From VFKI01 sp033762075 (GTDB lineage Bacteria; Pseudomonadota; Gammaproteobacteria; DSM-16500), in contig JANRLY010000022.1 in the NCBI GenBank assembly GCA_033762075.1, positions 1-55,156 of the forward strand: a DNA stretch of 55,156 nucleotides, in the 5' to 3' direction. The notes beneath the pieces are model-generated. The model ran no database searches. It saw nothing but the letters and a program-made list of their open reading frames with translations, and had not been told where the DNA came from. A program made the translations under genes and the position numbers. Below are positions 45,634-55,007 of the stretch, piece by piece (the stretch's first letter is position 1; every line of letters starts with the position of its first letter).

Positions 45634-47952
45634 ATGAAGTTACGCAAAAAGATCTTAATAATCATGACACTGGCCTGGATGCTGATTATCCTGCTCATCT
45701 ATTTGGGCTCAGAGTTTATCACTAAATCAAGCTATGTGCGTCTTGAAAACTTGGAGGCTCACAATAATATCCAACGCATACAGCAAGCTGTTTACCAAAT
45801 GCAAAGTGCATTAAGGGACACCCTCGGGAGCTGGGCACTCTGGGATGATACCTACAACTTCATGGCTGACAAAAATAAAAAATATATTGAGAGCAATTTA
45901 GCCATCAATAGCTTCACATCTTCAGATGTTGATATGATTCTGTATTTTGATGTGCAAGGAAAAAAATACTTTGATGTTGTAGCAGATCCAACGCATACTT
46001 TTGAAATACCACTTCCAGAAGGATTATTAAATTACCTTTCACCGACAGGACCTATTGTGTACCAGCCAAAGATCACAAGCGGCATGGTCGGTCTTGTATC
46101 AATACCATCAGGCATTTTACTCGTGGCCTCACATTCCATCGTGACAAGCAAAGGAACAGGGCCCGTTCGCGGAACACTTATGATGGGAAAATATCTCACA
46201 GCTCTATCAATAGAAAAATTAAAAAATACTACCAAGTTAAATTTCAAGATTTATCCATTTAACAGAATAAGCAGCACAGATTATTTACTTGATATCTACA
46301 GCGAATTACGCGCAAATCATTCCGACTATCTCATTAAAAAAATAAATAACCATACATTAAATGTTTATGGTTTATTACAAGATATTAATCATGTTCCGAT
46401 TGCCATGATTGAAATGCATGATACACGATCCATTTATCAGCTTGGACTTAAAACAGTATATTATTATGATTTAATGGCCGCACTTTCGAGCGCAACACTC
46501 ATTTTTATTTTGTGGCTATCGTTGAACTCTCTACTAATAAAACGTATTGAATCATTAAACAATCGTCTTTCAGAAAAACGCCAGGGGAAAAATTCTTCTA
46601 CTGACTTGACTATAGGTTTGCCAGATGAATTATCAGCTGTTGCGCAGCTATATCATCACGCAACACACGACCCGTTAACAGGCCTTGGAAATCGTCATCT
46701 CATCGATCAAACTTTTCAAAATTATTTTGAAAAAATAACGAGTGGCAATAAAATTGTCATCATTTTTATTGATCTCGATAAGTTCAAATATATTAATGAT
46801 ACATTAGGACATGAAGTTGGCGATAAATTGCTAATTAGCGTTTCTAACTTATTAACTAGCCGACTAAAATCACAAGATATTGCTATTAGATTAGGTGGCG
46901 ATGAATTTGTGGTAATGCTGAATGATGTCCCTTCTAAATCAATAGATGAATTGGTTCATCGTTTATTCAATACAGTCACAAGAGAAATAAACATCGATCA
47001 CAATAGAATCAACGTAAGATGCACCATGGGCATCAGCATATTTCCAGACAATGGTCATGATGTGACAACGTTACTCAGGAATGCAGATGTTGCCTTGTAC
47101 CAAGCAAAAACAGCGGGGCGAAATAGATATGAATATTATTCAGATCATCTTGAAAAAGCGATCCGCGAAGAAAACAAACTAGAATTAGAGCTGCAAAAAT
47201 CGATCGAAAATAATGAACTGCGTCTTTTTTATCAACCCATTTTTGATGCGCAGTCTAGCAAAATCGTTACTCTTGAAGCATTAATACGTTGGCAACATCC
47301 TGAAAAAGGCTTGCTGCCCGCCTCTCAAATTATTATTCCTGCAGAAAAATCTGGGCTTATTATCCCTATCGGTAAATGGGTGTTAGAAAATGCATGCGCT
47401 CAAATAAAAGCTTGGCATAAGATGGGTCTTCCCCTCGTTCCTGTTGCTGTCAATTTATCTCTACTACAACTCAAAGATAATGATCTAAGCAGTTTTATAC
47501 ATCAGGTTTTAGAAGAAAACGACCTTGATCCAAAATTTCTTGAGCTCGAATTAACAGAAACAAATTATGTAGAAATGACCAAAGATATTATCAACACGCT
47601 TGAAGCACTAAGAACTTACGGAGTCAATTTTGCAGTAGATGATTTTGGAATTGGTTATTCTGGTCTCGGTTATTTAAAAAGCCTACCTGTCCATAAACTC
47701 AAAATCGATCAATCTTTTGTTCGTGATATTGAGAGCAATAAAAGTGATCGCTCGATCGTATTGGCCATTATTGGAATGGCGCATCGATTGAATTTACAAG
47801 TGACCGCCGAAGGAGTTGAAACAGTGACCCAATATGAATTTTTAAAAAATAATCATGTTAATTTTTTGCAAGGAAACTATTTGTCGAAACCTCTCGACAC
47901 AAATAGTTATGAGCAATTTGTCGCCATGCGGAAAGAAGTCGAACCCGCCTAA
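45634..47952 (+). CDS. CHASE4-GGDEF-EAL cyclic-di-GMP protein
   Basis: This 772-residue inner-membrane protein has a TM helix near residues 8-30, a periplasmic CHASE4-type sensor (GSWALWDDTYNFMADKNK), a second TM near 285-305, a GGDEF domain (RLGGDEFVVML near 418) and an EAL domain (TLEALIRWQHPEKG near 547; DDFGIGYSGLGYL; KIDQSFV). Both catalytic motifs are intact, so synthesis and breakdown of c-di-GMP are both possible. The inhibitory RxxD site upstream of GGDEF reads KSQD, so product inhibition may be lost. ATG 45634 has AAAGGA five bases upstream. The 3' end overlaps the convergent SPOR gene by 4 bases. Confidence 0.93.
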   Translation: MKLRKKILIIMTLAWMLIILLIYLGSEFITKSSYVRLENLEAHNNIQRIQQAVYQMQSALRDTLGSWALWDDTYNFMADKNKKYIESNLAINSFTSSDVDMILYFDVQGKKYFDVVADPTHTFEIPLPEGLLNYLSPTGPIVYQPKITSGMVGLVSIPSGILLVASHSIVTSKGTGPVRGTLMMGKYLTALSIEKLKNTTKLNFKIYPFNRISSTDYLLDIYSELRANHSDYLIKKINNHTLNVYGLLQDINHVPIAMIEMHDTRSIYQLGLKTVYYYDLMAALSSATLIFILWLSLNSLLIKRIESLNNRLSEKRQGKNSSTDLTIGLPDELSAVAQLYHHATHDPLTGLGNRHLIDQTFQNYFEKITSGNKIVIIFIDLDKFKYINDTLGHEVGDKLLISVSNLLTSRLKSQDIAIRLGGDEFVVMLNDVPSKSIDELVHRLFNTVTREINIDHNRINVRCTMGISIFPDNGHDVTTLLRNADVALYQAKTAGRNRYEYYSDHLEKAIREENKLELELQKSIENNELRLFYQPIFDAQSSKIVTLEALIRWQHPEKGLLPASQIIIPAEKSGLIIPIGKWVLENACAQIKAWHKMGLPLVPVAVNLSLLQLKDNDLSSFIHQVLEENDLDPKFLELELTETNYVEMTKDIINTLEALRTYGVNFAVDDFGIGYSGLGYLKSLPVHKLKIDQSFVRDIESNKSDRSIVLAIIGMAHRLNLQVTAEGVETVTQYEFLKNNHVNFLQGNYLSKPLDTNSYEQFVAMRKEVEPA

Positions 47953-48776
47953 GCAATATCTCTTCCTGCTGTTAAACCTTCTGTCGGCCTGACCCAAGGA
48001 TGCATTGATTTTAAATGCTGGGGTAAATGATTGATTGCGACATTTGCAGTAGCAACGGTATCGTAGTGCCCCGTCGTTAAAATATACCAATCACGGCCTA
48101 AATGTTTGGTATGCAAAATTGCACTGTCACTGGCGAGATGTAATTTTCTTTGTAACTCGTACACAGTGTCGATTTTGTAGTCGCCAAATAATTGCAGCAC
48201 ATAACGTGAAGATTTTGGATGTTGACTAACAGCCACGGTTTTTGTGTTAACAGTAGGTAAAGATTTTGGATTTTGACTAACAGCTTCTCTTTGTGTGTTA
48301 ACAATAAGTGAAGATTTTGTATTTTGACTCACGACCGTAGTTTGTAATGGAACAGGTTGTTTCGGTGGTGACTTTTTGGAGACTGGCGCATTCACAACAT
48401 CGTCACGCTCATTCACACCGAAGCTATCAGTTAAAGGTTTTTTCTGTTGTTTTTTGAAAGCATCACGATGCTCAATCATATCCAGTGCTTTGATCGCTGG
48501 TGGATAATCTTGTGCTTCAGCGCGCTTCATCCATTGCAATCCTGACGCTGCATCTTGCGAGACACCGTAACCATAATAATACATATAACCAACCGCATAT
48601 TGCGCATCAGCACGCCCCGCGCGTGCAACAGGCAATAAACGCTGAAAGGCACTGGCATAATTCCCTGCCTGAAAATCAGATTTACCGGCGGCTACCTCTC
48701 CTGACATATGCGGCGAAGTACACGCTGCCAAGTTTAAAGTGAGAAGTGCAATACAACATACATAGCCGAAGCGCAT
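47949..48776 (-). CDS. Sel1-repeat / SPOR-domain lipoprotein
   Basis: This 275-residue protein begins MRFGYVCCIALLTLNLAAC, a signal peptide with a lipobox Cys at residue 19. Then come Sel1/TPR-like repeats (FQAGNYASAFQRLLPVARAG, DAQYAVGYMYYYGYGVSQDA), a Ser/Gln/Lys linker with three near-copies of VSQNPKS..VNT, and a C-terminal SPOR-like domain (SRYVLQLFGDYKID, RDWYILTTGHY) that would bind denuded septal peptidoglycan. GGAGG precedes ATG 48776. It starts one base after the stop of the GspC-like gene, so they are coupled. Confidence 0.85.
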   Translation of the reverse strand: MRFGYVCCIALLTLNLAACTSPHMSGEVAAGKSDFQAGNYASAFQRLLPVARAGRADAQYAVGYMYYYGYGVSQDAASGLQWMKRAEAQDYPPAIKALDMIEHRDAFKKQQKKPLTDSFGVNERDDVVNAPVSKKSPPKQPVPLQTTVVSQNTKSSLIVNTQREAVSQNPKSLPTVNTKTVAVSQHPKSSRYVLQLFGDYKIDTVYELQRKLHLASDSAILHTKHLGRDWYILTTGHYDTVATANVAINHLPQHLKSMHPWVRPTEGLTAGRDIA

Positions 48777-48777
48777 A

Positions 48778-49287
48778 TTATCCTCCCGAAGATTTCGGCA
48801 ATCCGTGAAACTCAAGTGGAGATCGCTCAAGTGAAAGCTTTTCGAGATGTCCACCATTCTCCAAAATAACGCCATCATTTGTAATAGAATGCACACGGAC
48901 ACTCATACCACTTAACGCATCTCCCACACGATACACTTTTGCGGGCTGACCCGCTACGGAAATGATAGCTTCAGAATTTTGTTCAGGTGAAGCCATCATG
49001 ACACCTGATAAAACAGCCTGCAACCTTGTACCAGGTAATGCAGATTGATCCGAAGCTGCAGCACCAAATAAATGCCATTGTGGAATCTGAGTAATCTTTT
49101 CGGCTAAAGATGCCGTCATAATTGTCTCTGCAGGGACTGGCGGAGTTGCAGTCACATGATGCACATCCCACCATAATGAGAAATCATTTTTTATCGTTAA
49201 GACAATCAAAATCAATAAAACAACAATCGCGCCAATGCCCATTGAGCGCTCCTGTTTATTGGAAAGTGTCATAGAAAAAAATGTCAT
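48778..49287 (-). CDS. GspC-like (type II secretion C) protein
   Basis: This 169-residue protein has one N-terminal TM helix (MGIGAIVVLLILIVLTI), a Pro/Ala linker and a periplasmic homology region (IPQWHLFGAAASDQSALPGT, LQAVLSGVMMASPEQNSEAI, YRVGDALSGMSVRVHSI, ENGGHLEKLSL), matching the HR domain of GspC, which links the inner-membrane platform to the secretin. The C-terminal PDZ domain of classical GspC is absent. ATG 49287 overlaps the hemB stop by ATGA; a second Met lies five codons in. No other type II genes are nearby, so it could be a stand-alone homologue. Confidence 0.75.
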   Translation of the reverse strand: MTFFSMTLSNKQERSMGIGAIVVLLILIVLTIKNDFSLWWDVHHVTATPPVPAETIMTASLAEKITQIPQWHLFGAAASDQSALPGTRLQAVLSGVMMASPEQNSEAIISVAGQPAKVYRVGDALSGMSVRVHSITNDGVILENGGHLEKLSLERSPLEFHGLPKSSGG

Positions 49288-50291
49288 GATTTAAGCCATT
49301 GCGCAACTTGTTTTGCAAAATACGTTAAAATAGCATCTGCACCTGCACGGCGCATTGCCATTAAAGATTCAAGGACAACTGTTTTTTCATCGAGCCAGCC
49401 AGCTTCAGCTGCTGCTTTTAACATCGCGTATTCACCACTCACTTGATACACAAGCGTTGGCACACGAAAACGTTGTTTCACTTGCCAAACAATATCAATA
49501 TAAGGCAGCCCCGGTTTAATCATCACCATATCTGCGCCTTCTTGGATATCAAGCGCAACTTCGTGTAAAGCTTCATTCGCATTTGAAGGATCCATTTGAT
49601 ATTGTGATTTATCTGCTTTTCCTAATGCTTGACTTGAGCCCACTGCTTCACGAAAGGGACCATAAAAACCAGAAGCATATTTTGCAGAATAAGCGAGAAT
49701 TTTTGTATTCACAAATCCTGCCTGCTCCAAGGCTTGACGAATCAAACCAATACGGCCATCCATCATGTCTGAAGGGGCCACGACATCGGCGCCCGCTTCT
49801 GCATGCGAAAGCGCTTGTTGAATCAAAATGTCGATCGTTTCATCATTGATGACATAACCATTCGAATCAATTAAACCATCTTGGCCATGCGACGTGTAAG
49901 GATCAAGCGCTACATCAGTAATGATTCCTAATTCGGGAAAATTTTTTTTCAGCTCACGAACAGCACGCTGAATTAAACCCTCAGAGTGATAAGCTGCAAT
50001 AGCATCAGGTGTTTTTGCTGAAGCATCGATCACAGGAAATAATGCAATGGCTGGAACATGAAATTCCATCAAGGATTCTGCTTCACGGCATAATAAATCA
50101 AGACTCAAACGCTCAACACCCGGCATTGATTGAATGGATTCACGGCGATTTTTACCGTCTAAGACAAACAAAGGGCAGACTAAATGATTCACGGATAAAT
50201 TGGTTTCAGCCATCAAACGACGTGAAAAGTGTGATGTGCGCATCCGGCGTAAACGGACCGCAGGGAATTGTCGAAGTACATGGACTGTCAT
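49284..50291 (-). CDS. hemB: Delta-aminolevulinic acid dehydratase (porphobilinogen synthase)
   Basis: HemB condenses two aminolevulinates to porphobilinogen in haem synthesis. The 335-residue protein has FPAVRLRRMRTSHFSRRL, catalytic Lys in ILAYSAKYASGFYGPF and in MVMIKPGLPYIDI, and APSDMMDGRIG. The metal segment reads DVALDPYTSHGQDGL, with Asp/Ser in place of the Cys triad, so it is the Mg-type rather than the zinc-type enzyme. Downstream GspC-like and SPOR genes are translationally coupled. Confidence 0.96.
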   Translation of the reverse strand: MTVHVLRQFPAVRLRRMRTSHFSRRLMAETNLSVNHLVCPLFVLDGKNRRESIQSMPGVERLSLDLLCREAESLMEFHVPAIALFPVIDASAKTPDAIAAYHSEGLIQRAVRELKKNFPELGIITDVALDPYTSHGQDGLIDSNGYVINDETIDILIQQALSHAEAGADVVAPSDMMDGRIGLIRQALEQAGFVNTKILAYSAKYASGFYGPFREAVGSSQALGKADKSQYQMDPSNANEALHEVALDIQEGADMVMIKPGLPYIDIVWQVKQRFRVPTLVYQVSGEYAMLKAAAEAGWLDEKTVVLESLMAMRRAGADAILTYFAKQVAQWLKS

Positions 50292-50323
50292 AAATTAGGC
50301 CACTATCTCTTATGAATTGGGTT

Positions 50324-50329
50324 ATTATA
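50324..50329 (-). promoter_or_regulatory. hemB -10 element
   Basis: On the minus strand TATAAT lies 33 bases before the hemB ATG, with a poor -35 (CTGCCA) 18 bases further up. The overlapping TATTAT on the plus strand may serve the divergent rsmJ gene. Confidence 0.45.
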
Positions 50330-50381
50330 CGCGGTTTATAGCTTTACTGGCAGCGTCCCAGACAAAATTTGACCAGGCTTT

Positions 50382-51041
50382 ATGACAAATTGGCAGTTAC
50401 AACCCACCCCCAAAGGCTTAATACTCCAAAAAGCAGGATCGAAATCAAGCTTATGGATTGATTTTAGTGATAAAAAACTTACTTATCGCCGCGAACATGC
50501 CAGCTTACGCAAAGAAGCCCTGGCAAAAGCCGCGGGATTGCGGCATGGTTCAAATCCTATTTTATTAGATGTGACTGCCGGACTCGGGCAAGATGCTTTT
50601 ATTATCGCCTCATTGGGATTTCAAATTTATTTACTAGAACGTTCACCAATCGTTCACTCCCTGCTAGAAGATGCAATCCAACGCGGCAATCAAGATGAAA
50701 ATATCGCACCTATCACGCAGCGCATGAAATTGATTCATGCTGATAGCCTCTACTTCTTAGAGCACCCTTCAATCATCCCCGATATTATTTTTTTAGATCC
50801 GATGTTTCCTGCACGAAAAAAAACAGCGAAGCCTGGCATCAGTATGCAAATCTTTCATGAAGTCATAGGCGAAAATAACGATGCTGATCGATTATTCGAG
50901 AAGTCACTTGCTTGTGCGACTCAAAAGGTTGTGGTAAAAAGACCTCGCCTTGCACCTCCTTTGAAGGAACAAAAACCACATTTCACATTGGACGGTAGCA
51001 GTTGCCGTTTTGATGTTTATTTAACCGGGAAAAACTCATGA
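50382..51041 (+). CDS. rsmJ: 16S rRNA m2G1516 methyltransferase RsmJ
   Basis: This 219-residue SAM-dependent methyltransferase has SAM motif LLDVTAGLGQDAFIIASLG, acidic loop LLERSPIVHSLLEDA and catalytic DIIFLDPMFPARKKTA, which together are specific for the RsmJ family. It methylates the small ribosomal subunit RNA. The stop overlaps the dedA start by ATGA. It is divergent from hemB. Confidence 0.93.
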   Translation: MTNWQLQPTPKGLILQKAGSKSSLWIDFSDKKLTYRREHASLRKEALAKAAGLRHGSNPILLDVTAGLGQDAFIIASLGFQIYLLERSPIVHSLLEDAIQRGNQDENIAPITQRMKLIHADSLYFLEHPSIIPDIIFLDPMFPARKKTAKPGISMQIFHEVIGENNDADRLFEKSLACATQKVVVKRPRLAPPLKEQKPHFTLDGSSCRFDVYLTGKNS

Positions 51042-51706
51042 TGAATGCTCTGCAACTTCTTTTTAATTATATTTTGCATCTTGATCACTACGTCAACGCG
51101 CTAACGAGCGTGTTAGGACCATGGACCTACATTTTTTTATTTGTAATTTTTTTCTGTGAGACAGGAATCATTTTTACTGCGTTTTTACCAGGAGATTCCT
51201 TACTTTTCGCCGCAGGAACAGTCGCGGCAATCTCGCCTGACAACCTTAACGTCCATTTATTATTTATTTTATTATTAACAGCCTCAGTGCTAGGCAATGC
51301 TGTGAATTACTTCACGGGAAAATGGGTTGGACCGCGTATTTTTTGCAACGAATCCTTGCTCTTCAACCGAAAACATTTAGACAGAACGCATGCGTTTTAT
51401 GAACGCTACGGTGCAAAAGCAATTGTCATCGCTCGCTTCATGCCCATTGTCCGCACGTTTGCGCCTTTTGTCGCAGGGATAGGCGCCATGTCTTATAAGC
51501 GCTTTCTCTTCTTCAACTTCATTGGTGCAACGCTTTGGATTGGAAGTATTTTGTACGGAAGCTATTTTTTTGGTAATATTCCTTTCGTTCGTGCCCATTT
51601 TTCCGCTGTGATACTCACGATTATTCTTTTATCTTTGCTGCCAGCAATAGTCGAGTTCTCCCGAAAAAAGCTGCCAACCGGCGCTAACTCCGTCAAACTG
51701 CATTAA
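51038..51706 (+). CDS. DedA-family membrane protein
   Basis: This 222-residue DedA/VTT-domain protein has FCETGIIFTAFLPGDSLLFAAG, LLLTASVLGNAVNYFTGKWVG, HAFYERYGAKAIVIARFMPI VRTFAPFVAGIGAM in two blocks, and RFLFFNFIGATLW. These include the acidic, FLPGD and Arg motifs of DedA proteins, which are linked to lipid-carrier recycling, proton balance and drug resistance. It has four to six TM helices and is coupled to rsmJ by an ATGA overlap. Confidence 0.92.
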   Translation: MMNALQLLFNYILHLDHYVNALTSVLGPWTYIFLFVIFFCETGIIFTAFLPGDSLLFAAGTVAAISPDNLNVHLLFILLLTASVLGNAVNYFTGKWVGPRIFCNESLLFNRKHLDRTHAFYERYGAKAIVIARFMPIVRTFAPFVAGIGAMSYKRFLFFNFIGATLWIGSILYGSYFFGNIPFVRAHFSAVILTIILLSLLPAIVEFSRKKLPTGANSVKLH

Positions 51707-51774
51707 ACTAGACATTTACGGCGAGTTCGGGCACAATCCACTCCCTTAAGTCCGATTGTTAGGAGCCTTACTTT

Positions 51775-52248
51775 ATGGCCATGGATATGCGTAAAATTCG
51801 CAAATTGATTGAGCTCATCCAAGAAACCGGCATTGCCGAAATTGAAATCCACGAAGGCGAAGAATCAGTCCGCATTAGCCGAGAAGGCACAAGAGCGGTG
51901 AATCATGCAGTCGTTGCCGCGCCTCAGATGGTTCATGCAGCACCTGCTGCTGTGGCACCCAGCGCTCCTACTGAGCAGCCCGCTGCCCAACAACCAGCTG
52001 CCACCGAACTTGACGGCCATACCATCAAAGCCCCCATGGTTGGAACTGTCTATCTTTCCCCATCTCCCGGCGCCAAACAATTCATCCAAATTGGCCAAAC
52101 AGTCAAACCTGGCGATACGTTATGCTTAATTGAAGCCATGAAAATGTTCAACCAAATTGAAGCAGACCGCGCAGGCACCATTAAAAATATCTTGATCGAC
52201 AATGGTGTACCTGTTGAATTCAACCAACCCCTAATTGTGATTGGCTAA
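51775..52248 (+). CDS. accB: Biotin carboxyl carrier protein of acetyl-CoA carboxylase
   Basis: This 157-residue BCCP begins with helix DMRKIRKLIELIQETGIAEI and EIHEGEESVRISR, has an Ala/Pro-rich linker (~45-85), and ends in the biotinyl domain with IKAPMVGTVYLSPSPG and the biotinylated Lys in EAMKMFNQIEAD. It starts acetyl-CoA carboxylation for fatty-acid synthesis with AccC. AGGAG precedes the ATG, and accC begins three bases after its stop. Confidence 0.97.
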   Translation: MAMDMRKIRKLIELIQETGIAEIEIHEGEESVRISREGTRAVNHAVVAAPQMVHAAPAAVAPSAPTEQPAAQQPAATELDGHTIKAPMVGTVYLSPSPGAKQFIQIGQTVKPGDTLCLIEAMKMFNQIEADRAGTIKNILIDNGVPVEFNQPLIVIG

Positions 52249-52250
52249 TA

Positions 52251-53615
52251 ATGACAAAAGAACTTCCCTCTCCGATTCTCAGCAAAGTGGTTATCGCAAA
52301 TCGCGGCGAAATTGCGTTACGTATATTGCGCGCATGCCGTGAATTAGGCATCCGTACAGTTGCAGTACATTCAACAGCAGACCGCGATCTCATGCATGTG
52401 AAATTAGCCGATGAATCTGTATGCATTGGCCCACCTGCTGCCACGCAAAGTTATTTAAGTATCCCTGCTATTATCAGCGCCGCTGAAATTACAGACGCAG
52501 TTGCGATTCATCCTGGCTATGGTTTTTTGGCTGAAAATGCAGACTTTGCCGAACAAACCGAAAATAGTGGATTTATTTTTATTGGCCCAACACCCGACAG
52601 CATTCGACAAATGGGCGATAAAGTTTCAGCTATTACCGCGATGCGCAAGCTAGGCATCCCCTGCGTACCTGGCTCAGGCGAAGCGATCAATGACGACGAT
52701 GCTGCAACAGTGAAATTAGCTCGAGAAATTGGCTATCCCGTTATCATTAAAGCTGCCGGTGGCGGCGGTGGCCGCGGCATGCGCGTTGTGCACACAGAAT
52801 CACATTTATTAAATGCCGTCACGATGACACGCACTGAAGCATTAGCTGCATTCAATAATGATCGCGTCTACATGGAAAAATACCTCGAAAATCCGCGCCA
52901 CATTGAAATTCAAGTACTCGGAGATGGCAAGGGCAATGCGATTCATTTAGGCGAAAGGGATTGCTCGATTCAACGTCGTCATCAAAAAATCATCGAAGAA
53001 GCTCCCGCCCCTGGCATCACACACGAACAAAGACAAATGATCGGCGAACGCTGCGCGCAAGCATGTCGCGACATGAAATATCGCGGCGCAGGCACCTTCG
53101 AATTTCTCTATGAAAATGGGGAATTTTATTTCATCGAAATGAATACGCGTGTTCAAGTCGAACATCCTGTGACTGAAATGATTACTGGCATCGACATTGT
53201 CAGAGAACAACTTAAAATTGCAGCAGGCATTCCTTTCACGCTAAAACAAGAAGACATTGTCATCCGCGGTCATGCTATTGAATGTCGCATCAACGCCGAA
53301 GATCCTCGCACTTTCATGCCGTGCCCAGGCACCATCACACATTTTCATGCCCCAGGCGGGCCAGGTGTGCGCGTCGATTCGCATATTTATAGCAGCTATC
53401 CTGTGCCACCTTATTATGATTCACTCATCGCCAAGATCATTGTGCACGGCGACGATCGTGATATTGCATTAAGCCGCATGCGAAGCGCCTTGGATGAAAC
53501 CGTCATTGATGGCATTAAAACTAACTTGCCGCTACATCAAGAATTTTTGCGTGCTAGCAGCTTCCAAGAAGGCAGCGTGAATATCCATTACCTTGAAAAA
53601 TGGCTGAATCTTTAA
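52251..53615 (+). CDS. accC: Biotin carboxylase AccC
   Basis: This 454-residue ATP-grasp enzyme carboxylates biotin on AccB. It has VVIANRGEIALRILRACREL, HPGYGFLAENADFAE, the Gly-rich ATP loop KAAGGGGGRGMRVV, RDCSIQRRHQKIIEEAPAP, FYFIEMNTRVQVEHPVTEMI and AIECRINAEDP. Length and motifs are standard. It forms an operon with accB upstream and prmA directly downstream. Confidence 0.97.
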   Translation: MTKELPSPILSKVVIANRGEIALRILRACRELGIRTVAVHSTADRDLMHVKLADESVCIGPPAATQSYLSIPAIISAAEITDAVAIHPGYGFLAENADFAEQTENSGFIFIGPTPDSIRQMGDKVSAITAMRKLGIPCVPGSGEAINDDDAATVKLAREIGYPVIIKAAGGGGGRGMRVVHTESHLLNAVTMTRTEALAAFNNDRVYMEKYLENPRHIEIQVLGDGKGNAIHLGERDCSIQRRHQKIIEEAPAPGITHEQRQMIGERCAQACRDMKYRGAGTFEFLYENGEFYFIEMNTRVQVEHPVTEMITGIDIVREQLKIAAGIPFTLKQEDIVIRGHAIECRINAEDPRTFMPCPGTITHFHAPGGPGVRVDSHIYSSYPVPPYYDSLIAKIIVHGDDRDIALSRMRSALDETVIDGIKTNLPLHQEFLRASSFQEGSVNIHYLEKWLNL

Positions 53616-53620
53616 AAAAT

Positions 53621-54520
53621 ATGCCATGGCTACAATATAAAATCACAACCACAGACCAATATGCCGACGATATTGGTGATCAATTGCAGCAGTTCGGCGC
53701 AGAAGCCGTCACGTTCGAGGATACTTTCGACAATCCTATTTATGAGCCGCTACCTGGCGACATAACATTTTGGAAAAACACAACAGTCAGCGCACTTTTT
53801 CAAATAAAAACAGACACTTCAGGAATTGCACGATGGCTGCAATTAAAGAAAGATATCGGCATGATAAATGAAATTCACTGCAGTACCTTGCAAGATCAAG
53901 ACTGGGAACGCGTTTGCCTGCAAGATGTCAAGCCTATTCAAATCGGCCAACGTCTCTGGATATGCCCCACCTGGGAAACTCCCCCTGATCCAAAAGCCGT
54001 CAATCTCATGCTTGACCCGGGTCTCGCCTTTGGCACTGGCACCCACCCCACCACGGCACTTTGCTTAGCCTGGCTAGACACTCACATCAGAGGCGGCGAA
54101 ACAATCATTGATTATGGCTGCGGCTCAGGCATTTTAGGCTTAGCAGCGCTTAAATTAGGCGCAAAACACGTTACCGCTATCGATCTTGACCCTCAAGCTG
54201 TGAGCGCAACCCTAGAAAATGCGAAGCGAAATAGCATACCCAGCGCTATGCTTGATGTGAGACTTCCTGACCAAGATTCAAATAACTTGCAACCCGCCTC
54301 CATCCTGATTGCTAATATCTTGCTACAACCCCTTCTCACATTAGCTCCACATTTTGCGACGCTTACTCAACCCAATGCGCACTTATTACTGTCAGGCATT
54401 TTAAGCACCCAGATCGATAAAATCATTCAAACATACTCCGAGTGGTTCATTTTCACCTCGCCCGCGATGATAAAAGCAGATTGGGCTTGCGTATCAGCTA
54501 CACGTAAGCCAATTAATTAA
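53621..54520 (+). CDS. prmA: Ribosomal protein L11 methyltransferase
   Basis: PrmA trimethylates ribosomal protein L11. I place the start at ATG 53621 so that the protein (299 residues) begins MPWLQYKITT like its homologues; an earlier in-frame ATG at 53600 overlaps accC by 16 bases and adds seven residues. The N-terminal substrate-recognition domain has AEAVTFEDTFDNPIYEPLPG. The catalytic domain has DPGLAFGTGTHPTT, DYGCGSGILGLAALKLGA and the NILLQPL loop. No strong SD precedes either start. Confidence 0.95.
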   Translation: MPWLQYKITTTDQYADDIGDQLQQFGAEAVTFEDTFDNPIYEPLPGDITFWKNTTVSALFQIKTDTSGIARWLQLKKDIGMINEIHCSTLQDQDWERVCLQDVKPIQIGQRLWICPTWETPPDPKAVNLMLDPGLAFGTGTHPTTALCLAWLDTHIRGGETIIDYGCGSGILGLAALKLGAKHVTAIDLDPQAVSATLENAKRNSIPSAMLDVRLPDQDSNNLQPASILIANILLQPLLTLAPHFATLTQPNAHLLLSGILSTQIDKIIQTYSEWFIFTSPAMIKADWACVSATRKPIN

Positions 54521-54546
54521 GTAAATAAAAAACTTGAATACAATAT

Positions 54547-54576
54547 TTGATCGAAGAGCAAACAATCAGGTATAAT
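54547..54576 (+). promoter_or_regulatory. fis promoter
   Basis: -35 TTGATC (54547-54552), 18-nt spacer, -10 TATAAT (54571-54576). It lies in the 124-base gap between prmA and fis, 68 bases before the fis ATG, so fis can be transcribed separately from the acc-prmA genes. Confidence 0.65.
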
Positions 54577-54644
54577 GCCAAGCTTGTAAATGAACACCAG
54601 ATAACATTCTGGTTTTAAAATTAACGTTAGTTGAGAGAGCCTAC

Positions 54645-54947
54645 ATGACAACAAATACACCAGAACATCTAGAAGCTGAACAAAAAACTTCTGCTGCATT
54701 CAATGTGGCACGAAAAAACCAACCTTTACACGACAGTGTCCGTCAGGCACTCGAAAACTACTTTAGCCAACCCAAAAATCAGAGCCCCAGCAATCTGTAC
54801 GACTTGATTCTTGCCGAAATTGAAGTGCCTCTCTTAGAAGCCGTCATGGAGTATACTCGCGAAAATCAATCACGTGCTGCTATTTTGCTTGGTTTGAGCC
54901 GCGGCACACTCCGCAAAAAACTCAAAATGTACGGCATGCTCGACTAA
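54645..54947 (+). CDS. fis: DNA-binding protein Fis
   Basis: Fis is a nucleoid protein that bends DNA and controls rRNA, tRNA and many growth-linked genes. The 100-residue protein has the normal length and the C-terminal helix-turn-helix NQSRAAILLGLSRGTLRKKL followed by KMYGMLD; the central helices (VRQALENYF, LYDLILAEIEVPLLEAVMEY) form the dimer. It is preceded by its own promoter and followed by a strong terminator. Confidence 0.97.
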   Translation: MTTNTPEHLEAEQKTSAAFNVARKNQPLHDSVRQALENYFSQPKNQSPSNLYDLILAEIEVPLLEAVMEYTRENQSRAAILLGLSRGTLRKKLKMYGMLD

Positions 54948-54981
54948 AACTATATCGGCTTTAATCTCTTCTTGTTTTGTT

Positions 54982-55007
54982 TCCCGCCAATAGGCGGGAT
55001 TTTTTTT
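54982..55007 (+). terminator. Rho-independent terminator after fis
   Basis: A 7-bp GC-rich stem (TCCCGCC / GGCGGGA) with AATA loop is followed by eight T residues. It lies 35 bases past the fis stop and is the strongest intrinsic terminator in the window. The remaining ~150 bases to the window end show no clear gene. Confidence 0.88.
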
